DNA from: Linum tenue
Lineage: Eukaryota > Streptophyta > Magnoliopsida > Malpighiales > Linaceae
DNA length: 64,000 bases
Direction: 5' to 3'
NCBI GenBank assembly: GCA_946122785.1
Contig: CAMGYJ010000002.1
Span: 69,217,703-69,281,702, forward strand
The first letter of the stretch is position 1, and each line of letters begins with the position of its first letter. The notes under the pieces were generated by a model, which was given only the letters and a program-made list of their open reading frames with translations, ran no database searches and was not told where the DNA came from. Of this stretch, positions 47,600 to 59,550 are shown in pieces. The position numbers were made by a program, and so were the translations under genes.

Positions 47600-49783
47600 A
47601 GAATTTCGATCTTTTGAAGCGGAGAGAACAGAGGAAGAAGAAGAAGAAGAGAGGGGAAATGGCGATGGCTTCCTTTCTGGCTGGTTGATTCGTCGCTTTC
47701 CAAATGACTGAGACTTTCTGATTCAGTTGGTTTGTTGCGGCGTTAACAGAAGGGAAAAGCTTATAAAATGAAGGAAAAAGGATCGTCGCCGTTCCTGACT
47801 GCAGTGGGCCCCATCAACTTTGGATGAGGTGGAAAATAAACAATAAAATGTATATTCTTAATCCATGTATCTGATCATTTTGACTGAATTTTAGCCTTGG
47901 AAAATTTTCTCCCTTCTAACAGGAGGATAAGCATTCTTCCTGTAGTGATTTATTGTCAATATGACCTGTATAGCCACGGAACGCATACCGCTATGGCGCA
48001 TCACTTGAGATTTTGGGCCATGGAAAGATTCATGGAGATTCTAAAGGAAGCTGATGACTTTGCCATCATGTGGTTTTTACTTGAAGGGGTAAGGATACAA
48101 GCACAATGAATTGCAAGGAGGAATGAACCTATAATCATACAAAAGAACACTCAGATTACATTGATTGAGTTAAAAATAATAATGTATTTTCTTGGAAATC
48201 GACAATACAAAAAGGCGTCTTATTGCAAAAAATCACTCGTGCAATGATATAGAGTAGGCTCCCAGCAACGGTAGGGTTTATAGACCTCTGGAATCCCAGT
48301 TATATCAAAGAATTTTCATGTTGCTCTATCATAGATGGCATAATCAATATTAGAAATTGAGATAACATAGAGGAAGAGCATAAGCAAAAACAATGGCATA
48401 ATCAAGATTGGAAATTGAAATTACTAGATTCTCAACTCCTATCTAAAAATTATGAAGACGATGTGATGTGACATGATTTATCTCAAGTTCGGATAACTAA
48501 TCTTTCAAATGTCTCCCTATTTGTAATATTTGTGCAAGTCAAATTCGAAGAACAAATTGAAAGTGGGAAGTTTTTGGACTTTCTATAGTTTTTTGTTGTT
48601 ATTTATTAAATCAATCTAATTTGAATTAAAATAATTATGATTTGATGTGCTTTTTTAGAGATGATTTGATGTGTTAATGACATGACATCTACATGGAAGT
48701 CACGTATTTTTCCAAGTCAACAGCGGTTTGACCTCCGTCCGGTCAATCTTATCTCCATCGGTCAACAAAATACGCAAAGATACAAATGGCACAAAAATAT
48801 TATACGATGGAACATGTTGTCATATTAAATACATGAGGACAAAAATGGTATTTTTTGGATAGTTCAGATTTTGTAGTAGTATTAGCCCAAATTTTAATGG
48901 ATGGTTGGGGGGATTTATTGAACTTTCGTAGAGGATACTAAATTTTGTTAGATTGTTTGTTAGAAATCATTCCAAATTGGCCTCAACTCGAGTCATGGAG
49001 CATAACATGCTAAAGTTACTTACGTCTATTGAAATTAACTAAATTGGTACTAAAATTTACATGAACCCACTAGAGTATACGGAAATTGACTGGACTAGCT
49101 ACCATAATAGCTGCTGAAATTTTGGTAGTTTTTGGGAGTTTATAACTCGCATAAAACTTACTTGGCAGATTGGTTACTGGAATTTACTGTACTCCTTGTC
49201 AAAGTTTATCGAAATTACTAGATTCTAATGAAAGTTACTAGATTATTTTTTTTAAATTATCCCTCCAATTTCAAAGTCGATTACATTTCTCTCTCAAATT
49301 TTCGTGAAAATTTATGTTGACTTAAATTATATGTTAGATTTCAAATTTTAGCGCATCGATGAAAATCTAAATTTGAAAACGATAAGTTTAATACGATATT
49401 TAAAGAAATTGCAATCATGCAAGTCCAACAACATCGGGTATTAACACAATTTTTTTCTTTTTTTTCTTTTTGGGGATATGTATTACAAAAAAAAACACAG
49501 TCTTCATATCCAATTATGGTAAAAACTATGTGCAAAGATTTAATGAACCACACTTACAAACAAGAAAGATGCATTGAATCAATGTAACAAGAAAAGCAAA
49601 AGCAGCAGCAGCAGTCAATTTACCAGCCACTAGCTTGCTTTTGCATGACAAAGGAAGAAGGTGAAAAGAAAAAGAAAAACCCTAGATTTTCGAATAGAAT
49701 TCCTTAGTTCAGTGGGTTTCAAATCCCGTGTCTTTCTTTTCCCCGTCAGATTCCTTAGTCGCTAAATAAATCGTTTGAAATTT
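47600..49783. other. Intergenic sequence without a recognised gene
   Basis: The GNAT pseudogene's former promoter, then AT-rich sequence. A 70-codon plus-strand frame at 47897-48109 has no recognisable features. The segment 48640-48900 has a 'ttgacctccgtccggtcaa' inverted motif typical of decayed repeats. Confidence 0.4.
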
Positions 49784-50505
49784 CTAACAGGCCGTGGATT
49801 CACCGTAAATGTTGTCAAGCACCGCAATCACTCCGAACACAAACGCTTGATCCACTCCGGGCTTCACCACCACGTAGTACAAATCCATGCTTCTCATCCC
49901 TTTCTCCACTCCAATCTGATTTCCCGCCATAAAGAAAAAAAATATATTCACCAAATCAATGGATTGTTCTCCAAAATCCCCGCAAATTGAAACAAGAAAA
50001 TCAGCTAATTACTTACCTGGGCCATGATGCGGCCCAAATGATCCACAATGGTGCAGGCTTTCTCCGGGAACCGGCCCTGGACCTCGAAATCCCAGTCCCC
50101 GCCGCTGGACCTCCTGGGCTCCGTCGAGATCCGGATCGCGCTGGTCCGGCCCAAGCACGAATTGGGCTCCTTCAGCTTGAACACCAGCTTCCTGATCCCT
50201 TCGTAATCAAAACTGTAGCCTTTCCACTTCCTGTTAATGCTCAGCGCCTGGACCACGCCTTCCTTGCGACGGATGAGAAGCAAGGCGTCTCCGGCGCGGT
50301 CGCGGACCACGAGTTCCCCTTGCGATCCCAGCACCCCGCAGCCTTCCACCCGAAAAACGACACTCTGGGTCGAATCCTCCGTCACCACGAACCCGCCGCC
50401 GGTGACGGTTTGGGGCCGTTTTCTGACCGTCAGCACCACCTGCGACGGGGAGCAGTACAGCTTGCTTATGATCGCCACCGGCGCCTTCAATTTCGGACTG
50501 GCCAT
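49784..50505 (-). CDS. LURP-one-related (LOR) protein, tubby-C-terminal-like fold
   Basis: Two exons on the minus strand, 50505-50017 and 49915-49784, encode 206 residues. The order of conserved pieces is that of the LOR/DUF567 family: LTVRKRPQTVTGGGFVVTE, VVFRVEGC, VRDRAGDALLLIRRK, the basic WKGYSFDYEG segment, DWDFEVQGRFPEKACTIVD, and in exon 2 DLYYVVVKPGVDQAFVFGVI. The fold is a 12-stranded barrel around a central helix. LURP1 of Arabidopsis acts in defence against Hyaloperonospora, but most members are uncharacterised. The length is normal. About 320 bp upstream lies TTGACGTG (50828-50835), overlapping W-box and TGACG cores, which would fit stress control but is not proof. Confidence 0.92.
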
Positions 50506-51084
50506 GGACTTGTTTATGTGGAGATATATGGAAGTAATTATATGTCACGCGCCCAGATCTTAGGTTGGAGATGGAGGGAATTGGAACTGTTGTATTTTGT
50601 GTATTTGTTTCTTGAATTGGGGAATGGACGTCTCTAACTACTTATAGATAGGGAGGGCCGGAGGGGGGAAATTATTGAATTAAAGACTTGTTTTTGAAGC
50701 AATAACGAATTGGGGAGTTGGGTGGGAAGTGGAAGGAAGAAGATGAAGATGCCACCCCTCAAAAATGGCTATCGCCGAATTTGATGAAATGGTGGGGGTT
50801 TTGTGGGGACGGGACGGGGGGGTTGAGTTGACGTGTCAAGTTTGGCTCACGCGCCGCCGAACCCTTGGTGCCTGTTACTTACAGGGACAAACCTAAAGTT
50901 GCCACGTGGCTGGAAATTCATGGCTGAGATTAAAATTGAAGAGAGTTAGTTTTTCGGTTCTTGGCTGACTGCCCATTGAACTATAGCTTCTTGTGTTAGG
51001 TTTTCTGTTTTTCGGAATCCTAAAGTGTAAAAGTTAGTGGTTTTGAGTTTAGAAGCTGAATCGTAAAAGTTAGTGGTTTAGGGT

Positions 51085-51600
51085 TGAGTGGTTAATCGTT
51101 ACAAAACTGTTAGCAAATCGTTGATAGAACCGTTCATACTATATAATATATAGGACTTGTATATTACACACTAATTTAAGAATGAAGATATCATTGACCA
51201 TAAACAACTTCAAATTCATATCATCACCAAAATATCTAATAAATCATTCAAACCATCTCACAAAAGGAAATTATATTTTTTAATTCAAATTGAAAATTAT
51301 GATATCAGTCGGTAGTGGACAACGTAAATTCGACAACAACGTTGGAATGAGAAGATGAAGCATATATAAAATTAATAATTATGGTTTGATGGTCTTAGTT
51401 TATGTTAAAGTTTTTTTTTTTGTTAAAATAGTGAACCAGTGAACTAGTTAAATCGTGATTTTATGTTGAACCGTGAAAAACCGTTTGGTCCACCAATAAC
51501 CGTCCAAGCAATGAACCGAATCGCTATCGTAACTGGTTTGGTGATTCTACTGGTATGGGCGTTGATCCGGTTCGGTTCTTATAACAATGGTTAGGTTGTT
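51085..51600. repeat. Dispersed repeat, copy 2 (matches 845-1445)
   Basis: Same block order as copy 1: 'ggttaatcgttacaaaact', 'tttaagaatgaagatatcatt', 'ccatctcacaaaaggaaat', 'gtcggtagtgga', and an end with 'gaaccgaatcgctatcgtaa'. The copies are diverged by substitutions and small indels. Ends and coding content are not identified. Confidence 0.5.
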
Positions 51601-53712
51601 GGTTATCAATATATGGATTTAGTTTCTTAACACCTGAAACATGTATGGGTTTACAATTATTTTTAAACAATGTAGAGATACTTGAGGAGAGTTATATAAT
51701 AGAATGGACTGAAAATATCAATGTGTATCACAGATTAGAGTGTCATTACGAAAAGGTAGACATGTATTCTATAAACTAATTTTGTTTCTCCGATGTTATG
51801 TAAAGAAGACGATAAGTTCACAGATGGTGCTGCCTATATGATAGTCGACTCGAAATCAAACGGTCGGGGTGAAGTAAAACTCAAACCACTTTAGAGGTGA
51901 AGAAACAAAATCTTGCACACGAGGAGTCCTCTCAAATCGGAAAGGCAAAATGAGGAACTTGACTAACCGCCAATCGTAACTTCATAAAGGGAGGAGCGCA
52001 TATCTAGAAAAGATGGAGAATAAAGTGATCCTACAAAAACAATGGTCACGAGAACGGACTATAGGAGAAAACTTACGACACACTCGTCCACAAGCTACCC
52101 ACAGAAAAACTAGCATAGTGTATATAGTAATTCAAAATTTATGCATATGGTGAGACCTATTGTTTATTTCACTACCATAATGTGAAGATAAGTGATATAA
52201 TCAGATTCTCCAAACTACAGCTGTAGGAACATTCCTTATATTTTAAATGGCATCATATCCGTACAACACAAATCAACCGTGATTACAAAGGTAACCTCAT
52301 TATCAATACTATAATATTAGCAAAAGATATGTAATTATTATGTGATTGTATGGTATTACAAGGAATACTTAATTAACACAAGTACGCATCATGGAAGTTA
52401 AAACTTGTGAAGGTTCTAACCAATTCTGTAAGAAAATATTCACTCCTTTTCGAATAGTCAAATTTAATTTTGAGTTAGGTGTTAATAAAAGCCCCTTTCT
52501 ATGCGAATATTTCCACTACAAATATTATTAGGCGGATGGAAGGAATATATTGTTGAAAATGATTTGCCCAACTCCATACTCTTCTTATATATAATTGATG
52601 CTCTTCTCCTTTAAATGGGTCGTCGTCATTGGTCCCCTAGCTTAGCTAGCACTATATTTTGGGTTGGAATGGAGAAAGTTCATTAGTAGATATTCCGAAA
52701 ATAAGTAAGAAAACTAGGTGGCTAGATGGCCGGTTCATTCATGCCTCCATGTTTCACAATTTATCTGCATAGCATAGCTGTTTTGATGTGGAACGATGAT
52801 TGGTTAGGCAGCTAGCTTGCTCACTAATGAAGAATAAAAACATTTGTATTTTGAGTTGCACATAAATTACACACATATTGAAGTTCAGTTCATCAAATCA
52901 TTTTTAACACTCCAAGCATTGGTTGATCTCCATGATCACTATGTAGGCGAGATTTTGTTATGTTAATTAATGTGAGTTCCATCATATCTTTTTCACACTT
53001 TTTTTATGTTAGCCCACCCCACTCCCCATTGAGACACTCTGATCTCGCCCGAACTAACCTCAAAATCTGCATGACAACGACAATAATGAATTTAAAATCC
53101 GTCGAAGGGTTCCGAAAAATGAGGAAAAAAATGTTCAATTATGGTTAATTGGGCACAAGTACAACAAAAATATTCATGACTGAAAAGGAATGAGAGGATA
53201 GAACCTAGCAATGTTTTTCAAAAAAGCATTATATTGGGTCCGGAATCTCAACCACTAAGATTCCCACTTTTTGGATTTGACAGAATATGATTGAAGAAAA
53301 TTAACATAAACAACAAGTTTCTACTCTAATGAAAATCAGAGACTACTCAAAGGAATCGGATAAAAGGATGGTTCTATTCTCTTGAAGAACCAAAAAGGTT
53401 CCAAGTCGATTGCCTCCTCATTAGCATAGTCGTTGGATGGATTTGAAAATTCAAAGGTTAACATTTAAAAGAAAAAATAATAAAGGAAAAAGAGTTAGCA
53501 TGAAGTAGGATCAGAGTCAGGATTTGATGATCGGGAGGTCGGAGTTATTGAATGTATTATATTTATACTATTATTGCAAACTTGAGTAAAATCATAATAA
53601 AACCTAATTTTTAATTCATTTATTAGTTATTTTTGTTATGGTGCAAGACTTATTTGAGATAAAGAAAATCACTAAAACAAGAATCTAATTTTTATAACTG
53701 TTATGTTCTAAT
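51601..53712. other. AT-rich intergenic sequence without a recognised gene
   Basis: No frame above 62 codons and no clear element ends. Confidence 0.45.
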
Positions 53713-53740
53713 CTAGCTTATAAACCGACCCGTTGGCCGG
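53713..53740 (-). mobile_element. Helitron-like 3' end, same family as 32471
   Basis: The minus strand reads CCGGCCAACGGGTCGG, a short spacer 'tttataag', then CTAG. Hairpin, spacer and CTAG match the end at 32471 almost base for base. The base after CTAG is A rather than T. The body, if any, would extend right, where the hairpin element begins within 60 bp, so this may be a fragment. Confidence 0.4.
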
Positions 53741-53795
53741 AATGTTCGTATTTGAGTATTTATATTTTTATGTTATGTTTAATTTTAGGACTTTG

Positions 53796-54849
53796 CTACG
53801 GTGACATGCACTTTTCGGTCGACCTCATATAGGATCAAGTCGACCTAATCTGTTGTTTCAGTGTAAAAACAATTTCATGGTGCCTACTTTGGAGATTCAT
53901 ATCTTACAATTGGCTAGATGGAAATTGGAGATCAAAGGCTTGTTTTGAAGCTGAAGTGTCCCTCTACACATTAAAGTACTTGGGAGCTCAATACAAAGTC
54001 CAGAAGACCATTTCTAAACCTGACCAAAAGGCTATGCCAAAACTGGGAAACTGCCTGAAAATGGCCAAGCCTGGCAACGTGTTTGACAAGCCTACTTTGG
54101 AGCTCAATTTGAGAAGCATGGATGCGAGTCAAGTCCAGGGGCCTCTACCATGTTAAATTACATATTTTTTTATACAAAGGCAATGCATTGGATGAAAGAT
54201 TGAATATCTTTAAGGCTTCAAACAAAAGGCTCGAAGTTGCTACGAAGGCTGTTTTTCTGGCCGCTTGCTTGTGCTCGAAGTCTGCCAGAAAAACAGCCTT
54301 CGTAGCAACTTCGACCCTTTTGTTTGAAGCCTTACAGATATCCAATCTTTCATCCAATGCCTTGAATTTGTATAAAAACATACCTAATTTAACGTGGCAG
54401 AGGCTCTTGGACTCGACTCGCATTCATGCTTCTCGAATTGAGCTCCAAAATAGACTTCACAAACACGTTTCCATACTTGGCCATTTCCAGGCAGTTTCCC
54501 AGTTTTGGCATAGCCTTTTGATGAGGTTCAAAAATGGTCTTCTGGACTTCCTATCGAGCTCTCAATCACTTCAATATGTAGAGGGACACTCCAGCTTCAA
54601 AACAAGTCATTAGTCTTCAATTTTCATCTAGCCAATTGTATGATATGAATATCCAAAGTAGGCACCATGAACTGTTTTTACACTGAAACAACAGATTAGG
54701 TCGACCTGATCCTATATGAGGTCGACCGAATCCTAAATGAGGTCGACCAGATCCTATATGAGGTCGACCGAATTCTAAATGAGGTCGACCTAATCCTAAC
54801 TGAGGTCGACCGGAAAGTGCAAGTCACCGTGACATGCATGTCACCGTAG
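53796..54849. mobile_element. Near-perfect 1-kb hairpin (foldback) element
   Basis: The left arm 53796-54261 and right arm 54284-54849 are inverted copies with only 22 nt between them. The outer ends read CTACGGTGACATGCA in both orientations. Each arm gives an open frame (163 codons on plus, 92 on minus), but these are reflections of each other and not recognisable. The right arm is longer because a tandem array is expanded there. No target duplication was found. A transcript through it would fold into a very long double-stranded RNA. Confidence 0.75.
54690..54812. repeat. Tandem array of ~24-bp units in the right hairpin arm
   Basis: Five copies or so of 'gaggtcgaccgaatcctaaat' and variants. 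The left arm has only two such units (53815-53850), so the array expanded or contracted after the palindrome formed. Confidence 0.8.
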
Positions 54850-55620
54850 ACACACCCTTAATTTTATCAATTCATTTAATTTTATTGACATTTCTTTGAT
54901 CGAGATGATACATAAAAAATGAATGTATAAGTTGAACATTTGAAGAAATGCCATCATCATTTAAGAATATAAAATATAAAAATGTATCATTAATCCCATT
55001 TCATAATGATAATTAGGCCCCCGTTAAAATGCTATTGGTTAATTGATTGTCATGAAAGATAGAGTATAAAAGCTCATTGGAATTCCCACACGACCTATAG
55101 ATAATTGGAAACTAAAACTAAAATCTCAAAATTATACATAAAGGGTTCAATGCTCTCCATTTAGAAACAACATGTCACTAATAAAAAAGAAATTGAGAGT
55201 TATTGATTCAAGTCAACCAAATACTAACAACTCAACTAAAAGGGGACCATCAAAACTTGAGAGCAAATGATAGGATTAAAGTTACCTCCAACATAATAAT
55301 AGAATCGAGCAAAGTAATAAGGCACAAAATTAGACACTCCGTATCTACCAGTTCCAGTAGGTTGAATAGAGAATCGACCTTAATTTCAGTAAATCAATCA
55401 TTGAATCCTCATTTTAAGATAAACATAGTTGTGGTAGATGCAACAACGATAAATCTAAAGATCCAATAGCCACCACTCTCCGTTGTACAACCAACGTTTT
55501 ATTTACTCTATCTTCAATCTCAAGAGGCATCTGTTTCAACTCAAAATTCACTTTCTGGTCCTCCTTCCGCAGCTCTTATTTTGCTATTTTGATGGAGCTT
55601 CTCTTTGTGACCTTCAATTT
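54850..55620. other. AT-rich sequence without a recognised gene
   Basis: Only short frames; no element ends seen. Confidence 0.4.
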
Positions 55621-55624
55621 CTCT

Positions 55625-56040
55625 TCAAATTGGGGTTCTTGTCAACTCTCTCTTCAATTCATCAATCCTCTTCTTATATTTGACCAACTCATCCTCCTTA
55701 GGGGCACTTCTAATAAGCTCGGTAAAACCAACCCTCATCTCCAATTCCGTTAATATACTCATCTCCTCCTTGACTGCCTTCACCTGCTCGAGTTCACTTC
55801 CATGCCCTTCAATATCCTCTCCATTTTTCATTAATATCCTAATCATCTCTCACTTCTCCCTCTTCAACTACTCCAGTTTTTCTTCCATGCCTTTCAATAC
55901 CCTCCTCAATTCGATCACTACCTTCACAAACTCTCTCTTCTCTGCCTTCACCTCGTGTAGTTGAACTTTACTTGCTACCAAAGCATAATTTCTTCCCCCA
56001 CCACTTCCCTTCCCAAACCTAATCCCAATTCTTCTACTCC
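55625..56040 (-). pseudogene. Degenerate coiled-coil coding frame of unknown family
   Basis: One minus-strand frame reads across two stops for about 135 codons: GKGSGGGRNYALVASKVQLH, then VKAEKREFVKVVIELRRVLK, MIRILMKNGEDIEG, VKAVKEEMSILTELEMRVGF and DELVKYKKRIDELKRELT. Charged heptads suggest a coiled coil. The stops are at EKLE*LKREK*EMI. I do not recognise the family; a retrotransposon gag-like or a decayed host gene are both possible. Confidence 0.4.
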
Positions 56041-57291
56041 AAGTTCAACACCCCCACCTCTCATAGTACTGTTGCGTGGATGCTTAATTTTAGCAATCAT
56101 TATGACTTGCAATTATATTGATGGACACTAAAAGCATCAATCAAAGCAACAGTGTCTAACTAATCCTAAAACAATCTCAAAATTTGAGGCGGTGAGCTGG
56201 ACCATAACAATCGACATTGATGAAAAATATGGTTGCGGAGAACATGAGCATGGCAAAATAAAACCTTAGCATAAATGTTGTAATTGGAAAGATTTTTTTA
56301 AATTGTGAACTTATTTTATTATTTCAATAACTAAGCAAAGAACAAACAATAAAAAATACAGCATACAAACAACCAAGAAAGTAGATAGGGCGCTAAGAAA
56401 GTATAATTGCCTCTGTTCTACACACACATCTATTTGATTTCAAACAAATCTAGCACCTAAATCACCGTTCAAATTCCTTTCCTATAATTTATAAATCAAT
56501 CACAAACAACTTAGATAAATTTGGAAGGAGATAGTAGCCTACCAGTTCAACTCAATGAACCTTCTATGAAGCTATAAAACTCATTGAAGTTGAAACCTAA
56601 GAATAGAAAAAGGAGCAACGACGCAAGAGATCCATCAGGCTTCAAACTCGTATTAGGCAATATGATCAAAAGATAGATCATCTGCATGTTATACTCATAA
56701 GACACCTTGAAAATAAAAGTCGTTTTATTACTAAGAAAGATAAAACCATGAGACAAAGAGAAGAAAGAAATGACTTACATATATGAAGCGATTAACCTTG
56801 GACGAAGACCAAAAACCCATTCAAATTCATATATAGTTTGGTATAGGAAGAGGAGTAAAGGAGGAAGATATAACTGATCAAACATCGTCTTCAGCAATAG
56901 AAGCAGCAAAATAGTTCTTCTAGTAGTTCATCGATATAGGAAAGATGGAACCATTGCGCGATGCTAGTGCGGAGGAATCGAGCAAAATAGGCAAGACCCT
57001 AACTACTTGATTGAACTACATTCTATTCACCATTGACGTATATCGAAATTGAAATCTTCTACTTTCCCAGCTTCAATCTCCAACAATCAAACCATAGTTC
57101 TAAGGGATACCAGAATATTGATTTTCATAGGTAGCCTTGTAGTGGAAAGTGAAAGGGAGCAAACTATTGCACTATGGAGGGAATTTCATAGGAGCTTAGG
57201 AAGGGATATGAACAAAGATAAAAAGCGCTAAAAATATTTTAAATTATAAACATGCAAGAACACAACACATTGTAAAAGAAATAGTTTCTTC
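56041..57291. other. AT-rich sequence without a recognised gene
   Basis: Only short frames; nothing recognised. Confidence 0.4.
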
Positions 57292-57299
57292 CATGTTAC

Positions 57300-57715
57300 T
57301 AGGGCTGGCTATTTGGTCCGGGCTTTTTGGTTTTACCCGAAAACGAACTGTATAACCCGGACCGAGACCGAACCGGGACCAGATAGCAAACAATCCAATC
57401 CAATTTTTGGGCCTAGATTTGAGGTTATTAATCATTTGGGACCGGACCGAAAACTGGATAAAGACTGGATAAGAGAGCCCAACACACAAAATTTAACCTC
57501 CTCGCTCTTTAAGGCCTTAGGCCACTCAAATCCCCCCTCAGGCCACTCAAATTCCCACAAGTTCAATCTAAAATCAAGACCGAATTGGGACCGGACCGGA
57601 TCAAGACCGGACTGTATCCAATCCAATCTTTGGTCCTTATATTCTCGAAAAGACCGGACCGGGACCGGATCAATTCAGGCCAATTTAACCGGACTGGACC
57701 GTATAGTCACCCCTA
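57300..57715. mobile_element. hAT-type MITE, 416 bp, 8-bp target duplication
   Basis: Ends TAGGGCTGGCTATTTGGTCC and, inverted, TAGGGGTGACTATACGGTCC. The octamer CATGTTAC flanks both sides (57292-57299 and 57716-57723). Subterminal regions repeat 'ggaccggaccg' words. No coding capacity. Confidence 0.92.
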
Positions 57716-57774
57716 CATGTTACCCTTAGCGAAAATTAAGAAGAGAGTAGAAATTTTAAAATAATGAAAGTTAG

Positions 57775-58882
57775 ATGAAACTCTACTGTGAAAATCGATG
57801 TATCAAGCACTATAATTATACTTATAGCAAACTTAGTGGGCTAGCTAATCATGATGGAAAATTCATCCGGTTTTCAAAGTTGAACTTCGTCTATAGTTTG
57901 TATTCAAAAAGTTACAATAAATTTATTTAGTGTAATTGGTTATGCTTGTTGTATTTGTTTGAAGAGACCATGGTTTGAATCTTGGTATTGATATTTTTTA
58001 TTTGAATTAATACAAAATTATAAAGACTAAAATGTCCTTCCTACTTCTCGTTATAGGAAGTTTGAAATGGAGAAAAGTACAGAAAACTCTACCATATATT
58101 ATTGGAGGACAAATGAGTAAAGTAGGAACAAAAAAATTTAGTGTAAACTTTAATATGTAGCATGTTTCTTAATATTTTTATAACTAGAAAATCGATTTTA
58201 TTATTTGAAAAAGAAGTAATTAATCCAAAAAATACACATCCAAAAAATTTCTTCAAATACGTATTTAAAAGTTTAAGAAATTAATTAACCTACTTTGAAA
58301 GTAAAAAATCCTAATAAGATAAACTATGAAAATTAAATGATTAAGTTTGCTCTTTGTCCAAATTAAAAATTAAGTAATTAATCATACAAATAAAAGAATA
58401 TTAAACATACTAATTTAAAATTTTAAAGACCTACTTTCAAAGTAAAAGCATTACAAATCAAACTATGACATGGTCCACTTAACATAACTAGAAAAAAATG
58501 ATAAAAGAATGGCCTTTAAACTAACAAGCCAAAAAAGGCAATTCATCCTCCAATAATATATAGAGTTTTGTCTACTTTTCTCTATTTTAAATTTCTTGCA
58601 ATGAGAATGAAAGTAAAAAATATATTTTTGTCTTTTTAATGAATTATTTATTCCATATAAAAAAAAACAATATCAGGAGTTGAACTTAGGTCTATTCCAA
58701 CAAAGACAACAATTGCAACTAATTACACTAAACAAATTTTTGTATCTTTTTTAATACAAAACATATACGAAGTGACACGCTAAAAATCAGAGGACTTTTT
58801 CATCATGATTAGCAAGCTCACTAAGTCTACCGCATGTATTTTTATGGTGCTTGATACGGCAATTTTCATAGCAGAGTTTCAT
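57775..58882. mobile_element. Long-arm inverted-repeat element, ~1.1 kb
   Basis: Arms of more than 300 bp pair 57775-58110 with 58520-58882: 'atgaaactctactgtgaaaa', 'gtatcaagcac', 'ctaatcatgatg' and 'tagtgtaattggtta' occur inverted on the right. The outer limits and target duplication were not resolved. The centre is AT-rich and non-coding. A lone arm of the family is at 36640-36985. Confidence 0.65.
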
Positions 58883-58889
58883 GTACTTT

Positions 58890-59540
58890 AATAAAATTGT
58901 GGTATGCGTTAAAGGTGTTGCGGTCTGTTTTAATAAACTTGTGGTGTGCTTATTGAGACTTATGGTCTACTTCATGAGTTTGTGGTGTCCTTTCTAATGT
59001 TTGTGATTTATTGTGGTGTTGTTTCTAATGTTTGTGGTCCCTCATCCCTCCCCATTAATGCACCCCTTCATTAAATTAAAAGCACAAGGGACGTGAGTTT
59101 CATCTACCCAATTTTTAATTAATGATGAGCGTACTCCTAAATAGCATTTTCTCTATTAATTGTGTTCAACTCATTTAAACTAACAAATCATACAAACAAA
59201 ATATTTTTGTTAATTGAAACTAGTGTTAGCATACAAACCTTTTTCCTTACATTACTTACCGGCTTGGACGGCCTCTTTAGTGATATAAAAAGATATTGAA
59301 AAAAATGAGGAATTTCTTATAAACTAGGCCAGAAAAAAAAAAATGAAAGAGAGGTCCACTAATTTCAATTCTCACACCAACCTATCCACCCTGTTCGAAA
59401 GAATCGAAGCTTCAAGAAATGAAATTTCAAATTACCAAATTCGATATGGTGTGTTTCGAATGAAAAAAAAAATGTTTGAAACGTACGGAACTCGGAAATG
59501 GCGATAGTGCGATACAATTAGGTGTATACAACTATGAACA
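58890..59540. other. AT-rich sequence between two elements
   Basis: A 'tgtggtgtgct/tgtggtgtcct' word recurs several times at 58900-59040. No gene is seen. Confidence 0.35.
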
Positions 59541-59550
59541 CTATGTTTAA

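Noticed and set aside
54122..54613. 163-codon frame as a gene
   Set aside because: It lies across the hairpin arms and its two halves are inverted copies of each other, so it is a product of the palindrome.
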